From Aneurinibacillus sp. REN35 (GTDB taxonomy: Bacteria > Bacillota > Bacilli > Aneurinibacillales > Aneurinibacillaceae): 64,000 nt of DNA. Below the pieces are notes generated by a model, which was given only the letters and a program-made list of their open reading frames with translations, made no database searches and was not told the origin of the DNA. Of this stretch, positions 1 to 10,925 are shown piece by piece. Numbering within the stretch: the stretch's first letter is position 1; every line of letters begins with the position of its first letter. Both the position numbers and the translations under genes were made by a program. The DNA is taken from contig NZ_JBFTXJ020000011.1 of assembly GCF_041379945.2 (NCBI RefSeq), positions 79,604 to 143,603 of the forward strand. The letters are read 5' to 3'.

Positions 1-1589
<1,589 letters not shown>

Positions 1590-1847
1590 ATGGAGAATCA
1601 GTCGATACAGGATGCGCGTAGATCCGTACATAATGCTTATCAGGCGGTAAGTCAGCTAGAAGGAGCGCCAAATGAGAAGCAGGTCATGAATAGTGCGCGT
1701 AATGCAATGGAGCATGCACGTCACGCCATTGAACAGGCACGACACGGGGGAGAGGAAGCCGCGGTAAGTGAGATGGAGCAGCAAATAGAGCAATTACAGG
1801 CTCGTTTTGAGTCGGCACAGGATGATAGTGCCAAGCATATAAATTAG
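1590..1847 (+). CDS. small alpha-helical Ala/Gln-rich protein, paralogue of the 63441 gene
   Basis: An 85-residue, very Ala/Gln/Glu-rich protein with heptad-like spacing, predicted to be almost entirely helical. It has no signal peptide or membrane segment. The start is supported by AAAGGAG upstream of ATG 1590. It aligns end to end with the protein at 63441-63698, sharing the pattern A..V.N...A..Q.E..PN, then NA.E.A..AI.QA, then AV.E...Q....R.E at constant spacing. The two genes are therefore recent enough paralogues to keep register. The composition recalls the short Bacillales DUF3813 family (small helical, A+NA repeats), but I cannot confirm that. Function unknown; sporulation- or stress-linked expression would not be surprising, but nothing in the sequence shows it. 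Confidence 0.8.
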   Translation: MENQSIQDARRSVHNAYQAVSQLEGAPNEKQVMNSARNAMEHARHAIEQARHGGEEAAVSEMEQQIEQLQARFESAQDDSAKHIN

Positions 1848-1868
1848 AGAAAAGAGATAGTGTGGAGC

Positions 1869-2000
1869 GGGGCTGTCTAAAAAGCCCCTTTACGAGTAAA
1901 GTGCATACAAAACAAAAAGCCAAGCATGTTGATGTAACAGCATTCTTGGCTTTTCCTTTTATCAAGGATTTGGCTGAAATATAACTTTCTGGACAGCCTC
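1869..2000. mobile_element. MITE-like relic with imperfect terminal inverted repeats
   Basis: The left end reads GGGGCTGTCTAAAAAG and the right end, reverse-complemented, GAGGCTGTCCAGAAAG: 13 of 16 positions agree. Between them is a strong hairpin at 1919-1950, GCCAAG.ATGTTG pairing with CAGCAT.CTTGGC, followed by TTTTCCTTTT. It carries no coding capacity at 132 bp. Ends of this kind (G.GGCTGTC...AAAG) are typical of IS1182/IS4-like elements in Bacillales, so this looks like a non-autonomous derivative or a worn-down end pair. The hairpin may also terminate the upstream small gene. No clear target-site duplication is visible. Confidence 0.5.
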
Positions 2001-2089
2001 ATTCTTGTGGAAATAAATTTAAATAAAATACAAAATATGGATTATGATATTATTATTTACAAATAAAGGGAGGGATTATAGGGGGAATC

Positions 2090-2253
2090 ATGGGGAAGCA
2101 TGGTGTTACATTATATGGAGTAGTTGTGACAGGGCCAACGAAGGAACTGCTTAAGCTAAAGCAAGATCCGATGCTAACTGCACCATATATAGGAAGGTAG
2201 ATTGGTGGAACTGGGATCAGCCGAGTGCTTCAGGAAGTGAAATAAGCTATTAA
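2090..2253 (+). pseudogene. decayed C-terminal fragment of an anti-sigma (Sigma_reg_C-type) protein
   Basis: The reading from ATG 2090 gives VVVTGPTKELLKLKQDP, typical of the C-terminal domain of Bacillales sigma-factor regulators. It meets TAG at about 2198. Shifting frame by one restores the family's usual ending, VDWWNWDQP, up to TAA at 2253. So only about 50 residues of a roughly 350-residue protein remain, broken by a frameshift. A good terminator follows immediately, as expected for the end of a former operon. The N-terminal part and the partner sigma factor are absent; the MITE-like relic lies directly upstream and may have replaced them. Confidence 0.6.
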
Positions 2254-2262
2254 GTTATAGAG

Positions 2263-2307
2263 GGAGAACAGGAAGCAGGCATTCTTGTTCTCCTTTACTA
2301 TTATTTT
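2263..2307 (+). terminator. intrinsic terminator after the anti-sigma relic
   Basis: GGAGAACAGGAA pairs with TTCTTGTTCTCC (12 bp, one G-T) around loop GCAGGCA, followed by a T-rich tract. Confidence 0.75.
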
Positions 2308-2322
2308 CCGCATATTTATAGA

Positions 2323-2351
2323 TTGACAATAATAGAATGGGAGGATATATT
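2323..2351 (+). promoter_or_regulatory. sigma-A promoter of the iron transporter operon
   Basis: TTGACA at 2323-2328 and TATATT at 2346-2351 are separated by exactly 17 bases, close to consensus. The transcript would start near 2358, inside the adjacent Fur-box-like sequence. Confidence 0.8.
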
Positions 2352-2371
2352 GATAATGATAATTGTTTTCA
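2350..2371 (+). promoter_or_regulatory. Fur box overlapping the promoter
   Basis: TTGATAATGATAATTGTTTTCA contains the repeated GATAAT core of Fur operators, with two overlapping partial matches to TGATAAT-N-ATTATCA. It covers the -10 and start region, so Fur with Fe(II) would block initiation. The downstream genes encode a ferric iron transporter, which supports the assignment. Confidence 0.75.
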
Positions 2372-2404
2372 TAAAAAGGACTACATAGGAGAAGGGGTTA
2401 GGAA

Positions 2405-3478
2405 ATGAAGCGTAGAAAGATTTTCTCAACAATGATGGCGGCTGTTATGGCAACAGGTCTTCTCGCCGGATGCGGAGCCGGAACAAAGGAAGAAGCAAAG
2501 CCGGAAGGAAATAAAGCTGCACAGGAACAAGTAGTGAATATTTATACGGCTAGACATTATGAAGTAGACGATGTTCTATACAAGAACTTTACAGATAAAA
2601 CAGGCGTCAAGGTCAATGTAGTAAAAGGTAAGGCGGAAGAGTTAATCGAACGCTTAAAACGAGAAGGACAGAATACATCTGCGGACGTATTTATTACTGT
2701 TGACGGTGGTGTACTGAATAACGCAAAAGAAAAAGATATTCTACAGCCGGTTCAATCACAAACAGTAGACCAGCAGGTGCCTAAGCAATTCCGGGATAAA
2801 GACAATCAATGGATTGGACTGTCTACGCGTGCTCGCGTGATCGTATATTCTAAAGACCGAGTAAAACCGGAACAGTTATCTACATATGAGGATTTAGCAA
2901 CAGACAAGTGGAAAGGTAAAGTGCTTGTGCGTTCTTCTACAAGTCTGTATAACCAATCGCTGATGGCGTCCCTGATCGAGTTGAATGGCGAGCAAAAAGC
3001 TGAAGAGTGGGCGAAAGGTATTGTAGCGAATATGAGTCGAGCACCAGAGGGTGGCGACCGTGACCAAGCTAAAGCCATTGCGGCTGGCGTGGGTGATGTA
3101 GCGATTATGAATACGTACTATGTTGGAAAGATGATGACATCAAAAGAACAGGAAGAAGTAAAAGCGAGCGAGAAAATCGGCGTCTTTTTCCCTAATCAGA
3201 AGACAACCGGCACACATCTGAACATCAGCGGTATCGGTTTGACAAAGCACAGCAAGAATAAAGAGAATGCTGTTAAGCTGATTGAGTATTTAACGGGTGA
3301 GGAAGCACAAAGCATGATGTCTAAAGAAAACTTCGAATTCCCGGTAAACGCAAAAGCTGAGAAGCCGGAGTTGTTAAAATCATGGGGTGACTTCAAAGCC
3401 CAGGAGATTGATTTTGCCAAGCTTGGCCAGCATAACAAAAAAGCAATCGAAATTATGAATAAGGTAGGCTGGAAGTAA
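2405..3478 (+). CDS. ferric iron ABC transporter substrate-binding lipoprotein (FutA/FbpA type)
   Basis: A 357-residue extracellular binding protein. The N-terminus is a lipoprotein signal with lipobox LLAGC, so the mature protein is anchored at about Cys 23. The body is the family 1 solute-binding fold starting VVNIYTARHYEVDD. The motif NTYYVGKM near residue 240 supplies the paired tyrosines that bind Fe(III) in FutA/FbpA proteins. The ribosome site GGAGAAGGGG precedes ATG 2405. It is first in a three-gene operon with permease and ATPase, behind a Fur box. Its expected role is to capture ferric iron outside the membrane. Confidence 0.9.
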   Translation: MKRRKIFSTMMAAVMATGLLAGCGAGTKEEAKPEGNKAAQEQVVNIYTARHYEVDDVLYKNFTDKTGVKVNVVKGKAEELIERLKREGQNTSADVFITVDGGVLNNAKEKDILQPVQSQTVDQQVPKQFRDKDNQWIGLSTRARVIVYSKDRVKPEQLSTYEDLATDKWKGKVLVRSSTSLYNQSLMASLIELNGEQKAEEWAKGIVANMSRAPEGGDRDQAKAIAAGVGDVAIMNTYYVGKMMTSKEQEEVKASEKIGVFFPNQKTTGTHLNISGIGLTKHSKNKENAVKLIEYLTGEEAQSMMSKENFEFPVNAKAEKPELLKSWGDFKAQEIDFAKLGQHNKKAIEIMNKVGWK

Positions 3479-3480
3479 AC

Positions 3481-5133
3481 ATGCACCGAGCGACCGTACT
3501 GCGCAGCATAAAAAAGAATACAAACGGTTGGTTGCTTATCAGTCTGGTTGGGGCAGCGGTCATTCTGCTGCCCGTTTTTTCTATTTTCTTCTCGCTATTC
3601 GAGACGCCAAATGAAAACTGGCAGCACATTAAGCAGTATTTGCTTGCGGATTATGTGCTCCAGACCATTTGGCTTGTATTATTTACTGGGATAAGTACAG
3701 TAATTATCGGTGTGGCGCTGGCCTGGCTGATTGCAGCATACGATTTTCCGCTAAAGCGGTTTTTCCGTTGGGGGCTGGTGCTGCCGCTTGCAATCCCGCC
3801 GTATATCGCGGCTTATACATACAGCGCCATGCTGAGCTATACAGGCGTCGTACAGACCACGCTTCGTACGTCCTTTGGTATCACACCTGATGCAAAATGG
3901 TTTGATATTATGTCGCTTCCAGGCGCGATATTTATTTTTACGATGTTTCTGTATCCGTATGTGTACATGATTACGCGGGCATTTCTCGAGAATCAGAGCG
4001 GTTCATACATAGAGAATGCGATGCTGCTTGGACGCAGAGGGGGAGCGATCTTTTTCAGGATTGCCCTGCCGCTGTCCCGTCCGGCTATTATTGGTGGCCT
4101 TATGCTTGTCATTTTTGAAGTCATTAGCGATTACGGAGTGACCAGCTACTACGGCATTCAGACGTTCTCGACGGCGATCTTCCATACGTGGTTCGGTATG
4201 TATGACGTCGATTCTGCACTACGACTGGCTGCTTGGCTGATGACAGGCGTGATCGGATTGTTCGTTATCGAGAAGCTGCTGCGCCACAATCGGCGTTTTA
4301 GCGCATCCACCAGCAAATCGACGCCGCTTGCACCAAAGCGCCTCTCTGGTCTAACAGGTTGGGCCGCTACAGGACTTTGTACGATTGTATTGGCTGGGGC
4401 GTTTCTGATTCCTGTCCTTCAATTGATCGTGTGGGCGACTTGGACGTATGAAGATGTATTTACCTCAGCTTTTTTTGAGTTGACCTACAATACGCTGTTC
4501 GTCGCAATGATTGCAACAGCGATCATTATGGTGTTTGCCGTTATTGTGGCTAATGTCTGCCGTATGCAGAACAATACATTTTCTTCTATATTGTCTAAGC
4601 TGGTGGCTGCTGGATATTCTCTTCCAGGTGCCATTATCGCTATTGGTGTGCTTGGCATGTGTATTGGGCTTGATGAGATGCTTGCGCCGCTGTATGCTTG
4701 GATGGGATTAGGGGAATCTCCGCTTGTGTTAAGCATGTCGCTGGTAATGCTGGTTGTAGCCTATGTAGTCCGCTTTATGGCTACAGGATACAATTCAATC
4801 GAGGCGGGATTTGAGAAGGTTGGTATGTCTTATACGGAAGCATCTCGTCTGCTTGGATACGGGATGACTCGAACGTTTTTTAAGGTGGATCTTCCGCTGC
4901 TTAAAGGAGCATTGCTTAGCGGCACCATTCTTACATTCGTTGAGATTGTAAAGGAGCTGCCCATGGCGCTTCTTTTGCGCCCGTTTAACTTTGAGACATT
5001 GGCTACGAAAACCTATCAGTATGCCAGTGACGAACGTATCTTTGAAGCATCAATTCCGTCGCTGTTTATTATTGCCGTAAGTATGATTTCTGTACTTTTA
5101 TTCTATCAATTAGGAAAGAAGTTGGAACAATGA
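3481..5133 (+). CDS. ferric iron ABC transporter permease (FbpB/SfuB type)
   Basis: A 550-residue permease with two tandem binding-protein-dependent transport domains, each with about six membrane segments. This fused layout is typical of FbpB/SfuB iron permeases. EAA-loop-like segments are visible near residues 180-200 (ENAMLLGRRGG...ALP) and 440-470 (EASRLLGYG...LP), where the ATPase docks. It starts 2 bases after the binding-protein stop and overlaps the ATPase gene by 4 bases (ATGA), so translation is probably coupled. Confidence 0.9.
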   Translation: MHRATVLRSIKKNTNGWLLISLVGAAVILLPVFSIFFSLFETPNENWQHIKQYLLADYVLQTIWLVLFTGISTVIIGVALAWLIAAYDFPLKRFFRWGLVLPLAIPPYIAAYTYSAMLSYTGVVQTTLRTSFGITPDAKWFDIMSLPGAIFIFTMFLYPYVYMITRAFLENQSGSYIENAMLLGRRGGAIFFRIALPLSRPAIIGGLMLVIFEVISDYGVTSYYGIQTFSTAIFHTWFGMYDVDSALRLAAWLMTGVIGLFVIEKLLRHNRRFSASTSKSTPLAPKRLSGLTGWAATGLCTIVLAGAFLIPVLQLIVWATWTYEDVFTSAFFELTYNTLFVAMIATAIIMVFAVIVANVCRMQNNTFSSILSKLVAAGYSLPGAIIAIGVLGMCIGLDEMLAPLYAWMGLGESPLVLSMSLVMLVVAYVVRFMATGYNSIEAGFEKVGMSYTEASRLLGYGMTRTFFKVDLPLLKGALLSGTILTFVEIVKELPMALLLRPFNFETLATKTYQYASDERIFEASIPSLFIIAVSMISVLLFYQLGKKLEQ

Positions 5134-5768
5134 GTGTTGTTGACGTCCGCAATCTTTCATTTGCATACGCTAAAAAACAGCCATCTATTCTGCATAATGT
5201 CTCCTTTACGATTGAAAAGGGAGAGATTGTAGGAATTCTCGGGCCAAGCGGAAGCGGAAAGAGCACGCTGCTGCGCTTGGTCGCGGGACTTGAGATGCCC
5301 ACCGGGGGAAGGATTGTGATCTCGGAGAAAACGATGGTAGACGAAGGGGTCTACATTCCGCCGGAACAGCGCGGCGTAGGGATGGTATTTCAGGATTATG
5401 CGTTGTTTCCACATCTGACAATCGCGAAAAATATAGAGTTCGGTCTGCACCGGATGGATAAGCAACGACGGAGAGCACGTGTAAAAGAAATGCTGGATCT
5501 TGTGCAGCTATCCGGATTCGAGAAGCGGTATCCGCATGAGTTAAGCGGTGGGCAGCAGCAGCGCGTCGCTTTTGCTCGTTCTTTGGCTCCAAGCCCCTCC
5601 ATATTATTGATGGATGAGCCATTCAGCAATCTAGATGCTGATCTGAAATCTTCCATCCGCAGTGAACTGCGGGCGATGCTGAGAAAAGCAGAGATGACCT
5701 GTCTGTTCGTAAGTCATGATCAACAGGATGTGGAAGCGATTTGTGACCGGGAAATTACGCTTAGATAA
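5130..5768 (+). CDS. iron ABC transporter ATPase, short form ending just after the H-loop
   Basis: The 212-residue ATPase carries a complete nucleotide-binding core: Walker [11 protein letters not shown]-loop VFQDY, signature LSGGQQQR, Walker B ILLMDEP, D-loop and H-loop SHDQQD. It stops at residue 212, right after DREITLR. Family members such as FbpC/FutC run to about 350 residues with a C-terminal regulatory OB/TOBE domain, and even compact ThiQ-like ATPases are about 20 residues longer. So the regulatory domain is missing here. The catalytic core is intact, so a working but unregulated ATPase is possible; a truncating mutation is equally possible. Translation starts within the permease stop (ATGA). 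Confidence 0.88.
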   Translation: MSVVDVRNLSFAYAKKQPSILHNVSFTIEKGEIVGILGPSGSGKSTLLRLVAGLEMPTGGRIVISEKTMVDEGVYIPPEQRGVGMVFQDYALFPHLTIAKNIEFGLHRMDKQRRRARVKEMLDLVQLSGFEKRYPHELSGGQQQRVAFARSLAPSPSILLMDEPFSNLDADLKSSIRSELRAMLRKAEMTCLFVSHDQQDVEAICDREITLR

Positions 5769-5780
5769 AAATAGAATGAT

Positions 5781-5819
5781 ACACAAAAGGGAGCGGTATC
5801 TTACCGTTCCCTTTTGTGT
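5781..5819. terminator. bidirectional terminator between the iron operon and odhB
   Basis: ACACAAAAGGGAGCGGTA pairs with its near-perfect complement around loop TCT (18 bp, one G-T). It lies between two converging genes and has A/T-rich arms usable in both directions. Confidence 0.8.
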
Positions 5820-5832
5820 GTTCATATAAGAA

Positions 5833-7134
5833 TTATCCTTCAAGCAGAAGTGTTTCCGGATCTTCAAGCAGTTCTTTGACTCTCGTGAGGAAGCTGACGG
5901 CTTCTTTGCCATCAACGATTCGATGGTCATATGAGAGTGCGATGTACATCATCGGCCGGTTCTCCGAACGTTCCGCATCAATAGCGACAGGGCGAAGCTG
6001 GATCTTATGCATACCTAAGATGCCAACCTGCGGAGAGTTGAGGATTGGCGTAGAAAGCAGGGAGCCGAAAATTCCACCATTGGTGATGGAGAAGGTGCCG
6101 CCTTGAAGCTCAGATAATGTAAGCTTATTATCTCTTGCTTTCTTGGCAAGATCAGCTATCTCCTGCTCTAATTCCGCAAAGCTGAGTCGGTCGGCATCGC
6201 GAACAACAGGCACGACCAGCCCTTCATTGGCAGCGACGGCAATGCCGATATCATAATATTTTTTTAGCAGAATTTCCTTGTCTTGGATTTCTGCATTGAG
6301 CAGCGGATAGGCCTTTAAGGCGCCAACGACAGCTTTTGTAAAGAACGACATAAAGCCGAGCTTAATATTGTGCTGCTCAACAAACTTCTCCTGCCTGCGC
6401 TTGCGAACATCCAGGATAGCTGTCATGTCAACTTCATTGAAGGTGGTCAGCATCGCTGCGGTCTGCTGAGCGTGCACCAATCGATCGGCAATCGTCTGCC
6501 GGCGTCTTGACATCGGAATGCGCTCGATAGGCTTATCTGAAGCCGAAGGAGTTGCAGGCTGCTTTGGCGAAGGCTTTTGTCCGCCGCTTGCAGACTCTTT
6601 CTTGGTGCTTGGTGTTGGCTGTTCTTTATTGGCTTTTACATCATCTGCAGTAATTCGTCCGAGTGGATCACTGCTTTGTACGCTGTGTAGGTCAATGTTG
6701 CGCTCCCGTGCCAATCTGCGTGCGGCAGGACTTGCTGCTCGCATACCGCCGCTGCGGCTTTCCTGTTCTTCGTCTGCCTTTGGACTTGCAGCTTCCGTAG
6801 GAGCGGGCTCTTCTTTTGGTGTGTCCTGCTTGCTTACTTTGGCTGCTTTCTTCTCTGACTCAGGCGCTTCTGCCTCCGATGAGGCAACATCGCCGCTGTC
6901 GATCTGCTTGATGACAGCGACTACCTCTCCAACCTGTACGGTTTCCCCAGGTCCGCGCATGATTTTTTCTAGTCTTCCGTCTGTTTCCGCAGTGATCTCC
7001 ATATTGACTTTGTCGGTCTCCAATTCAGCCAATACTTCGCCTTGAGAGACGGCATCGCCTTCTGATTTCAGCCACTCGGTAATGGTTGCTTCTGTAATCG
7101 ATTCTGCAAGCTCCGGTACTTTGACTTCACTCAT
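5833..7134 (-). CDS. odhB: 2-oxoglutarate dehydrogenase E2, dihydrolipoyl succinyltransferase
   Basis: The 433-residue E2 core of the 2-oxoglutarate dehydrogenase complex transfers succinyl from lipoate to CoA in the TCA cycle. Visible domains are an N-terminal lipoyl domain with the lipoylated lysine in ETDKVNM (about residue 42), an Ala/Pro/Lys-rich linker, a peripheral-subunit-binding domain ([15 protein letters not shown]) and the catalytic domain with HRIVDG near residue 404. The start is ATG 7134, preceded by AGGAGG. Upstream in-frame codons lack a ribosome site. It overlaps the odhA stop by 8 bases, so the two are co-translated. The E3 gene (lpd) is not in the window. Confidence 0.96.
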   Translation of the reverse strand: MSEVKVPELAESITEATITEWLKSEGDAVSQGEVLAELETDKVNMEITAETDGRLEKIMRGPGETVQVGEVVAVIKQIDSGDVASSEAEAPESEKKAAKVSKQDTPKEEPAPTEAASPKADEEQESRSGGMRAASPAARRLARERNIDLHSVQSSDPLGRITADDVKANKEQPTPSTKKESASGGQKPSPKQPATPSASDKPIERIPMSRRRQTIADRLVHAQQTAAMLTTFNEVDMTAILDVRKRRQEKFVEQHNIKLGFMSFFTKAVVGALKAYPLLNAEIQDKEILLKKYYDIGIAVAANEGLVVPVVRDADRLSFAELEQEIADLAKKARDNKLTLSELQGGTFSITNGGIFGSLLSTPILNSPQVGILGMHKIQLRPVAIDAERSENRPMMYIALSYDHRIVDGKEAVSFLTRVKELLEDPETLLLEG

Positions 7135-9982
7135 AGGTATGACCTCCTGCCTTGACTGTAGTAGATTCTGTGAAAAGCAGAGCTTCATTTAAGATGCGTT
7201 GCTGCTCCATTTTATGCATCTCGGGCGTTCCTTCTGCCGGACTGGAATGTCTAGGACGGCCAGCATAACGGATAGGCACTTCAGAGATATCGCGTAAGAT
7301 TGGTTCGACGTACGACCATGCCCCCATGTTTTTGGGCTCTTCCTGCAGCCATACGATTTCTCGTAGTTTTTTGCAGCGGTTTATAACATCCGCTACTTCT
7401 TTTTTAGGGAATGGGTAGAGCTGTTCGACACGAGCTATGTGGATTCGCTTATCAGCAATCTCCTTGCCCTCCCATTCTGCTTCTAGATCAATAGCAACCT
7501 TTCCTGAGCATAGAATCAGGCGCTCTGCTGTCGCTGTATGATCTTCAAATCCTGGCTGCTCGATGACCCGCATGAAGGAGCCTTCACTGAGTGCTGAAAG
7601 CGTCGAGAATGCACGCGGATTGCGCAGCAGGCTTTTTGGTGTCATAATAACGAGCGGCCGAGCTGTCCCTTTTCCGAGCCTAGATGCTTGCCAGCGCAGC
7701 ATATGAAAATATTGAGCCGCGCTGCTTAGATTGGCAACTGTCCAATTCTTCTCGGCGGATAGCTGCAGGAACCTCTCTAGGCGGGCGCTGGAATGCTCCG
7801 GCCCTTGTCCTTCATAGCCATGCGGTAGAAGCAGGACGAGGTTGGAGGACTGTTCCCATTTTGCCCGTCCGGCAGCAAGGAACGAGTCGATAATCACCTG
7901 TGCCGCATTTGCAAAGTCTCCAAACTGTGCTTCCCACAGTACCAGCGTATCTTTGGCCAATACATCATAGCCGTATTCGAAGCCGAGTACGCCTGCTTCT
8001 GAGAGCGCACTGTTGTAAATAGCAAAAGAAGCGCGTGCCTGTGGGAAGTTCTGCAGCGGAATGAATTGCTCGCCGGTCTTTGAATCATGCAGAACAGCAT
8101 GGCGATGCGCGAATGTCCCGCGTTCCGTATCCTGTCCGGTGATACGGATGGGTGTTCCATCCATCAGGATTGAAGCAAAAGCGAGCGTCTCGGCAAGCGA
8201 CCAGTCAATGCCCTTTTCAAACGCTTCCGTTCTTCGCTTCAGTATCCGTTCCAATTTAGAGTATACGTTCAGCTCTTTTGGCCACTGTAGCAGTGCTTCA
8301 TTCAATTCAATTAGCGTATCGGCCGCAACACGTGTATCGGCAATGGCATCCTCCATCTGGATATTTGCTGATACTTTATGCTGTTCTTGGATATTTTTTG
8401 CTTTTTCATACGCTTCTTTTAGCTGGTCATGGATTAATGTTTTCATTTCCTGTACGGCATTTTCTTCGATGACCTTATTTTTTTGCAGAATATCTGCATA
8501 AAGATCAGGGACTCTCGTATGTGCTACCACTTTTTCATAGAAAAGAGGCTGGGTAGCGGCTGGATCATCCATTTCATTATGACCATACAGACGATAACCG
8601 ACTAAATCAATCAAGAAGTCCTTTTTGAATTTCTTCCGGTATTCAAAAGCGAGACGAACCGCTTGAATGCAGGCCAGCGGGTCATCGGCATTCACATGTA
8701 CGATCGGAATTTCAAATCCCTTAGCCAGGTCGCTTGCATAACGAGTGGATCTAGAATCTTCACTCTCTGTCGTGAAGCCGATCTGGTTATTGGCGATAAT
8801 ATGAATCGTGCCTCCCGTACGGTAGCCTCGCAGCCGGCTTAAATTCAATGTCTCAGCTACGATGCCCTCTCCGGGGAAAGCAGCGTCGCCATGAATGGCA
8901 ATACGAAATGCTTTCGTTACATCCTGTTTTGGAGGACCTGGCTCATGTCTCTCTTCCTGTGCCGCCCGTGTATACCCTGCAACTACAGGATTGACGAATT
9001 CAAGGTGGCTTGGATTGTTCGCAAGCGTCAGACGCATGCTTGCCGAGTTATCTGCTTTCATCTCTCGGTCCGCACCAAGGTGATATTTAACGTCTCCTGT
9101 CCAGCCATAATTCATTCCGACCGAGCCTTCAGACGGAACAAGCTCCCGATTCGGGGAGTGATGGAATTCAGAGAAAATCTTCTCAAAAGGCTTGCCAAGA
9201 ATATGAGCCAACACGCTTAAACGCCCGCGATGCGCCATACCAATCAATACGTGGCGTATACCGTCGCGAGCGCTTTGACGAATCAGCTCATCCATCATCG
9301 GAATCAGCATTTCAAGACCTTCAACAGAAAAGCGCTTCTGTCCGGCAAAGGTACGGTGCAGGAACTGCTCGAATTCACCGACTTCCATCAGCTTTCGCAA
9401 AATGGCAACTTGATCTTCGTTGCCAAGCGTCTTCTTAAGCTTCCCGGACTCTACCATGCTATTGAGCCAGTTACGTTCCTCAAGGTCATTGATATGCATG
9501 AACTGATACGCTGTTGAACTTGTGTAAGCTTCGAGCAGATGTTCGATCACGTCAAGACCTGTGCGAAGCTGACTCGGTGCGTCTGGCCAGATGATTTTAG
9601 CGGGGATTCGCCGCAAAGCCTCTTCACTAAGCCCATATGCTTTCGGATCAAGCATCTGTGTATCTGCATCTTCCTCATTTGTAAAGGAATTGATTTTTGA
9701 ACACAAATGTCCATTCACTCGAATATCGTCGGCCAATTTTGCAGCTGCGATTGCCTTTTGCATAAGCGTCGCAGCGTCTATTCCTGCAACTGTGCCAACC
9801 GCTTCCTGTGCTTCGCTGTCATACAGCGGAGGGGCTCCCCATTCATTGAACAATGCTTGAACTTCTGGATCAACAGAGTCGGGGTCATCAAGATACTGTT
9901 CATACAATTGATGTACATATCCCAGATTCGGACCTTCTACATTCTGCCACGGCGTTTTTCTTCCCATGTCGTTATCAGCCAA
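7127..9982 (-). CDS. odhA: 2-oxoglutarate dehydrogenase E1
   Basis: The 951-residue thiamine-diphosphate-dependent E1 decarboxylates 2-oxoglutarate and passes succinyl to OdhB. The N-terminus [15 protein letters not shown] matches Bacillus OdhA, and the ThDP-binding region [18 protein letters not shown] with the following NNQIGFTT is intact. I place the start at TTG 9982 because GGAGGTG lies 8 bases upstream; the in-frame ATG 15 bases downstream and the longer frame upstream lack such spacing. It is the first gene of the odhAB operon. Because it draws 2-oxoglutarate away from GdhA, the two enzymes compete for the same branch point. Confidence 0.96.
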   Translation of the reverse strand: MADNDMGRKTPWQNVEGPNLGYVHQLYEQYLDDPDSVDPEVQALFNEWGAPPLYDSEAQEAVGTVAGIDAATLMQKAIAAAKLADDIRVNGHLCSKINSFTNEEDADTQMLDPKAYGLSEEALRRIPAKIIWPDAPSQLRTGLDVIEHLLEAYTSSTAYQFMHINDLEERNWLNSMVESGKLKKTLGNEDQVAILRKLMEVGEFEQFLHRTFAGQKRFSVEGLEMLIPMMDELIRQSARDGIRHVLIGMAHRGRLSVLAHILGKPFEKIFSEFHHSPNRELVPSEGSVGMNYGWTGDVKYHLGADREMKADNSASMRLTLANNPSHLEFVNPVVAGYTRAAQEERHEPGPPKQDVTKAFRIAIHGDAAFPGEGIVAETLNLSRLRGYRTGGTIHIIANNQIGFTTESEDSRSTRYASDLAKGFEIPIVHVNADDPLACIQAVRLAFEYRKKFKKDFLIDLVGYRLYGHNEMDDPAATQPLFYEKVVAHTRVPDLYADILQKNKVIEENAVQEMKTLIHDQLKEAYEKAKNIQEQHKVSANIQMEDAIADTRVAADTLIELNEALLQWPKELNVYSKLERILKRRTEAFEKGIDWSLAETLAFASILMDGTPIRITGQDTERGTFAHRHAVLHDSKTGEQFIPLQNFPQARASFAIYNSALSEAGVLGFEYGYDVLAKDTLVLWEAQFGDFANAAQVIIDSFLAAGRAKWEQSSNLVLLLPHGYEGQGPEHSSARLERFLQLSAEKNWTVANLSSAAQYFHMLRWQASRLGKGTARPLVIMTPKSLLRNPRAFSTLSALSEGSFMRVIEQPGFEDHTATAERLILCSGKVAIDLEAEWEGKEIADKRIHIARVEQLYPFPKKEVADVINRCKKLREIVWLQEEPKNMGAWSYVEPILRDISEVPIRYAGRPRHSSPAEGTPEMHKMEQQRILNEALLFTESTTVKAGGHTYE

Positions 9983-10156
9983 GTTGTGACACCTCCAGCG
10001 AGTATAAATAGTGGTAAATTGGGAAGGGCGATACATTCATGTGATAACTTTTCCCTTAATCGTACATTTTGAATACCCTTACCCTATAATCTGCCCAGAT
10101 AAATCTAAAGTAGATAACTTTTAAAGAAATTGTGGCTATAAAATGTGCCGGGAGCG

Positions 10157-10825
10157 TTAAAAGTAAGCATACTCGGCTTCGACTTCAGCAGAAATTTTTA
10201 ATTCTCCGGGCTGGATGGGAGAAGGAGCGCTTTTGGCATAGAGGGACGTTTCAGATGGGGGCGGAACTGCCGTGCCGGATCTTTCGATAATTCGGGTAGG
10301 TGCCTTGCCTGCATGCACACCAAGGGTTTGCGCGATCACGACAGCTTTTTGCTGGGCGTTATGAATGGCTAAGGAGATGGCTTGATTGTAGTAAGCTTCC
10401 GGTTGGGTGAGCGTAAAGCGAATGTCGGTAACGGTATTTGCTCCGTTGGCTGTAGCTGTGTCAACGATACGCCCGGTCTGCTCAATCTGATCTATTGTAA
10501 CCTGGAGCAAGTGTGTGACGCTGTATCCGCGCAATGTCTGCTTTCCATCATCATAGTCATACTGCATCTCGACGCGATACGTCACTGTTTTCATGTTTTC
10601 TTTAGGAACGCCCAGCGTAAGCAGCGATTGGATAACCTGTGTCATGGCTTGATTGTTTTCTGCCTGTGCGGTTTGGAGGTTTGGATTTTCTGTCACCACA
10701 CCAAGTGTGATGATGGCTTGATCCGGCGCTGCGGAAACGCTACCTACTCCATAGACCTTGATTATTCTATGGTCATCACGTGCATATGGGATGGGCGTCG
10801 TGGGGTGCATTTGTGTGTAATACAT
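10157..10825 (-). CDS. SIMPL (DUF541) domain protein
   Basis: About 222 residues, made up almost wholly of a SIMPL/DUF541 domain (VYGVGSVSAAPDQAIITLGV at the front, then QKAVVIAQTLGV). The family includes BP26/OMP28-type proteins, usually surface or periplasmic oligomers of unclear function. No signal peptide is seen here; the N-terminus is short and Tyr/Pro-rich, so the protein may be cytoplasmic or spore-associated. Of two closely spaced ATG codons I choose 10825, because AAAGGTGG sits 9 bases ahead of it but touches the upstream one. It is divergent from the methyltransferase gene. Confidence 0.8.
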   Translation of the reverse strand: MYYTQMHPTTPIPYARDDHRIIKVYGVGSVSAAPDQAIITLGVVTENPNLQTAQAENNQAMTQVIQSLLTLGVPKENMKTVTYRVEMQYDYDDGKQTLRGYSVTHLLQVTIDQIEQTGRIVDTATANGANTVTDIRFTLTQPEAYYNQAISLAIHNAQQKAVVIAQTLGVHAGKAPTRIIERSGTAVPPPSETSLYAKSAPSPIQPGELKISAEVEAEYAYF

Positions 10826-10925
10826 AGGAGTCATCCACCTTTCTGATAAGAAATGTACGGTATAATGTACTTATCATCAGGGCGTAAGATTCCTTAAAGA
10901 TTGATTGGCAGGGAGAGAAAATATA

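Noticed and set aside
8061..8501. Long Ser-rich plus-strand frame opposite odhA
   Set aside because: Antisense shadow of odhA coding sequence without a ribosome site.
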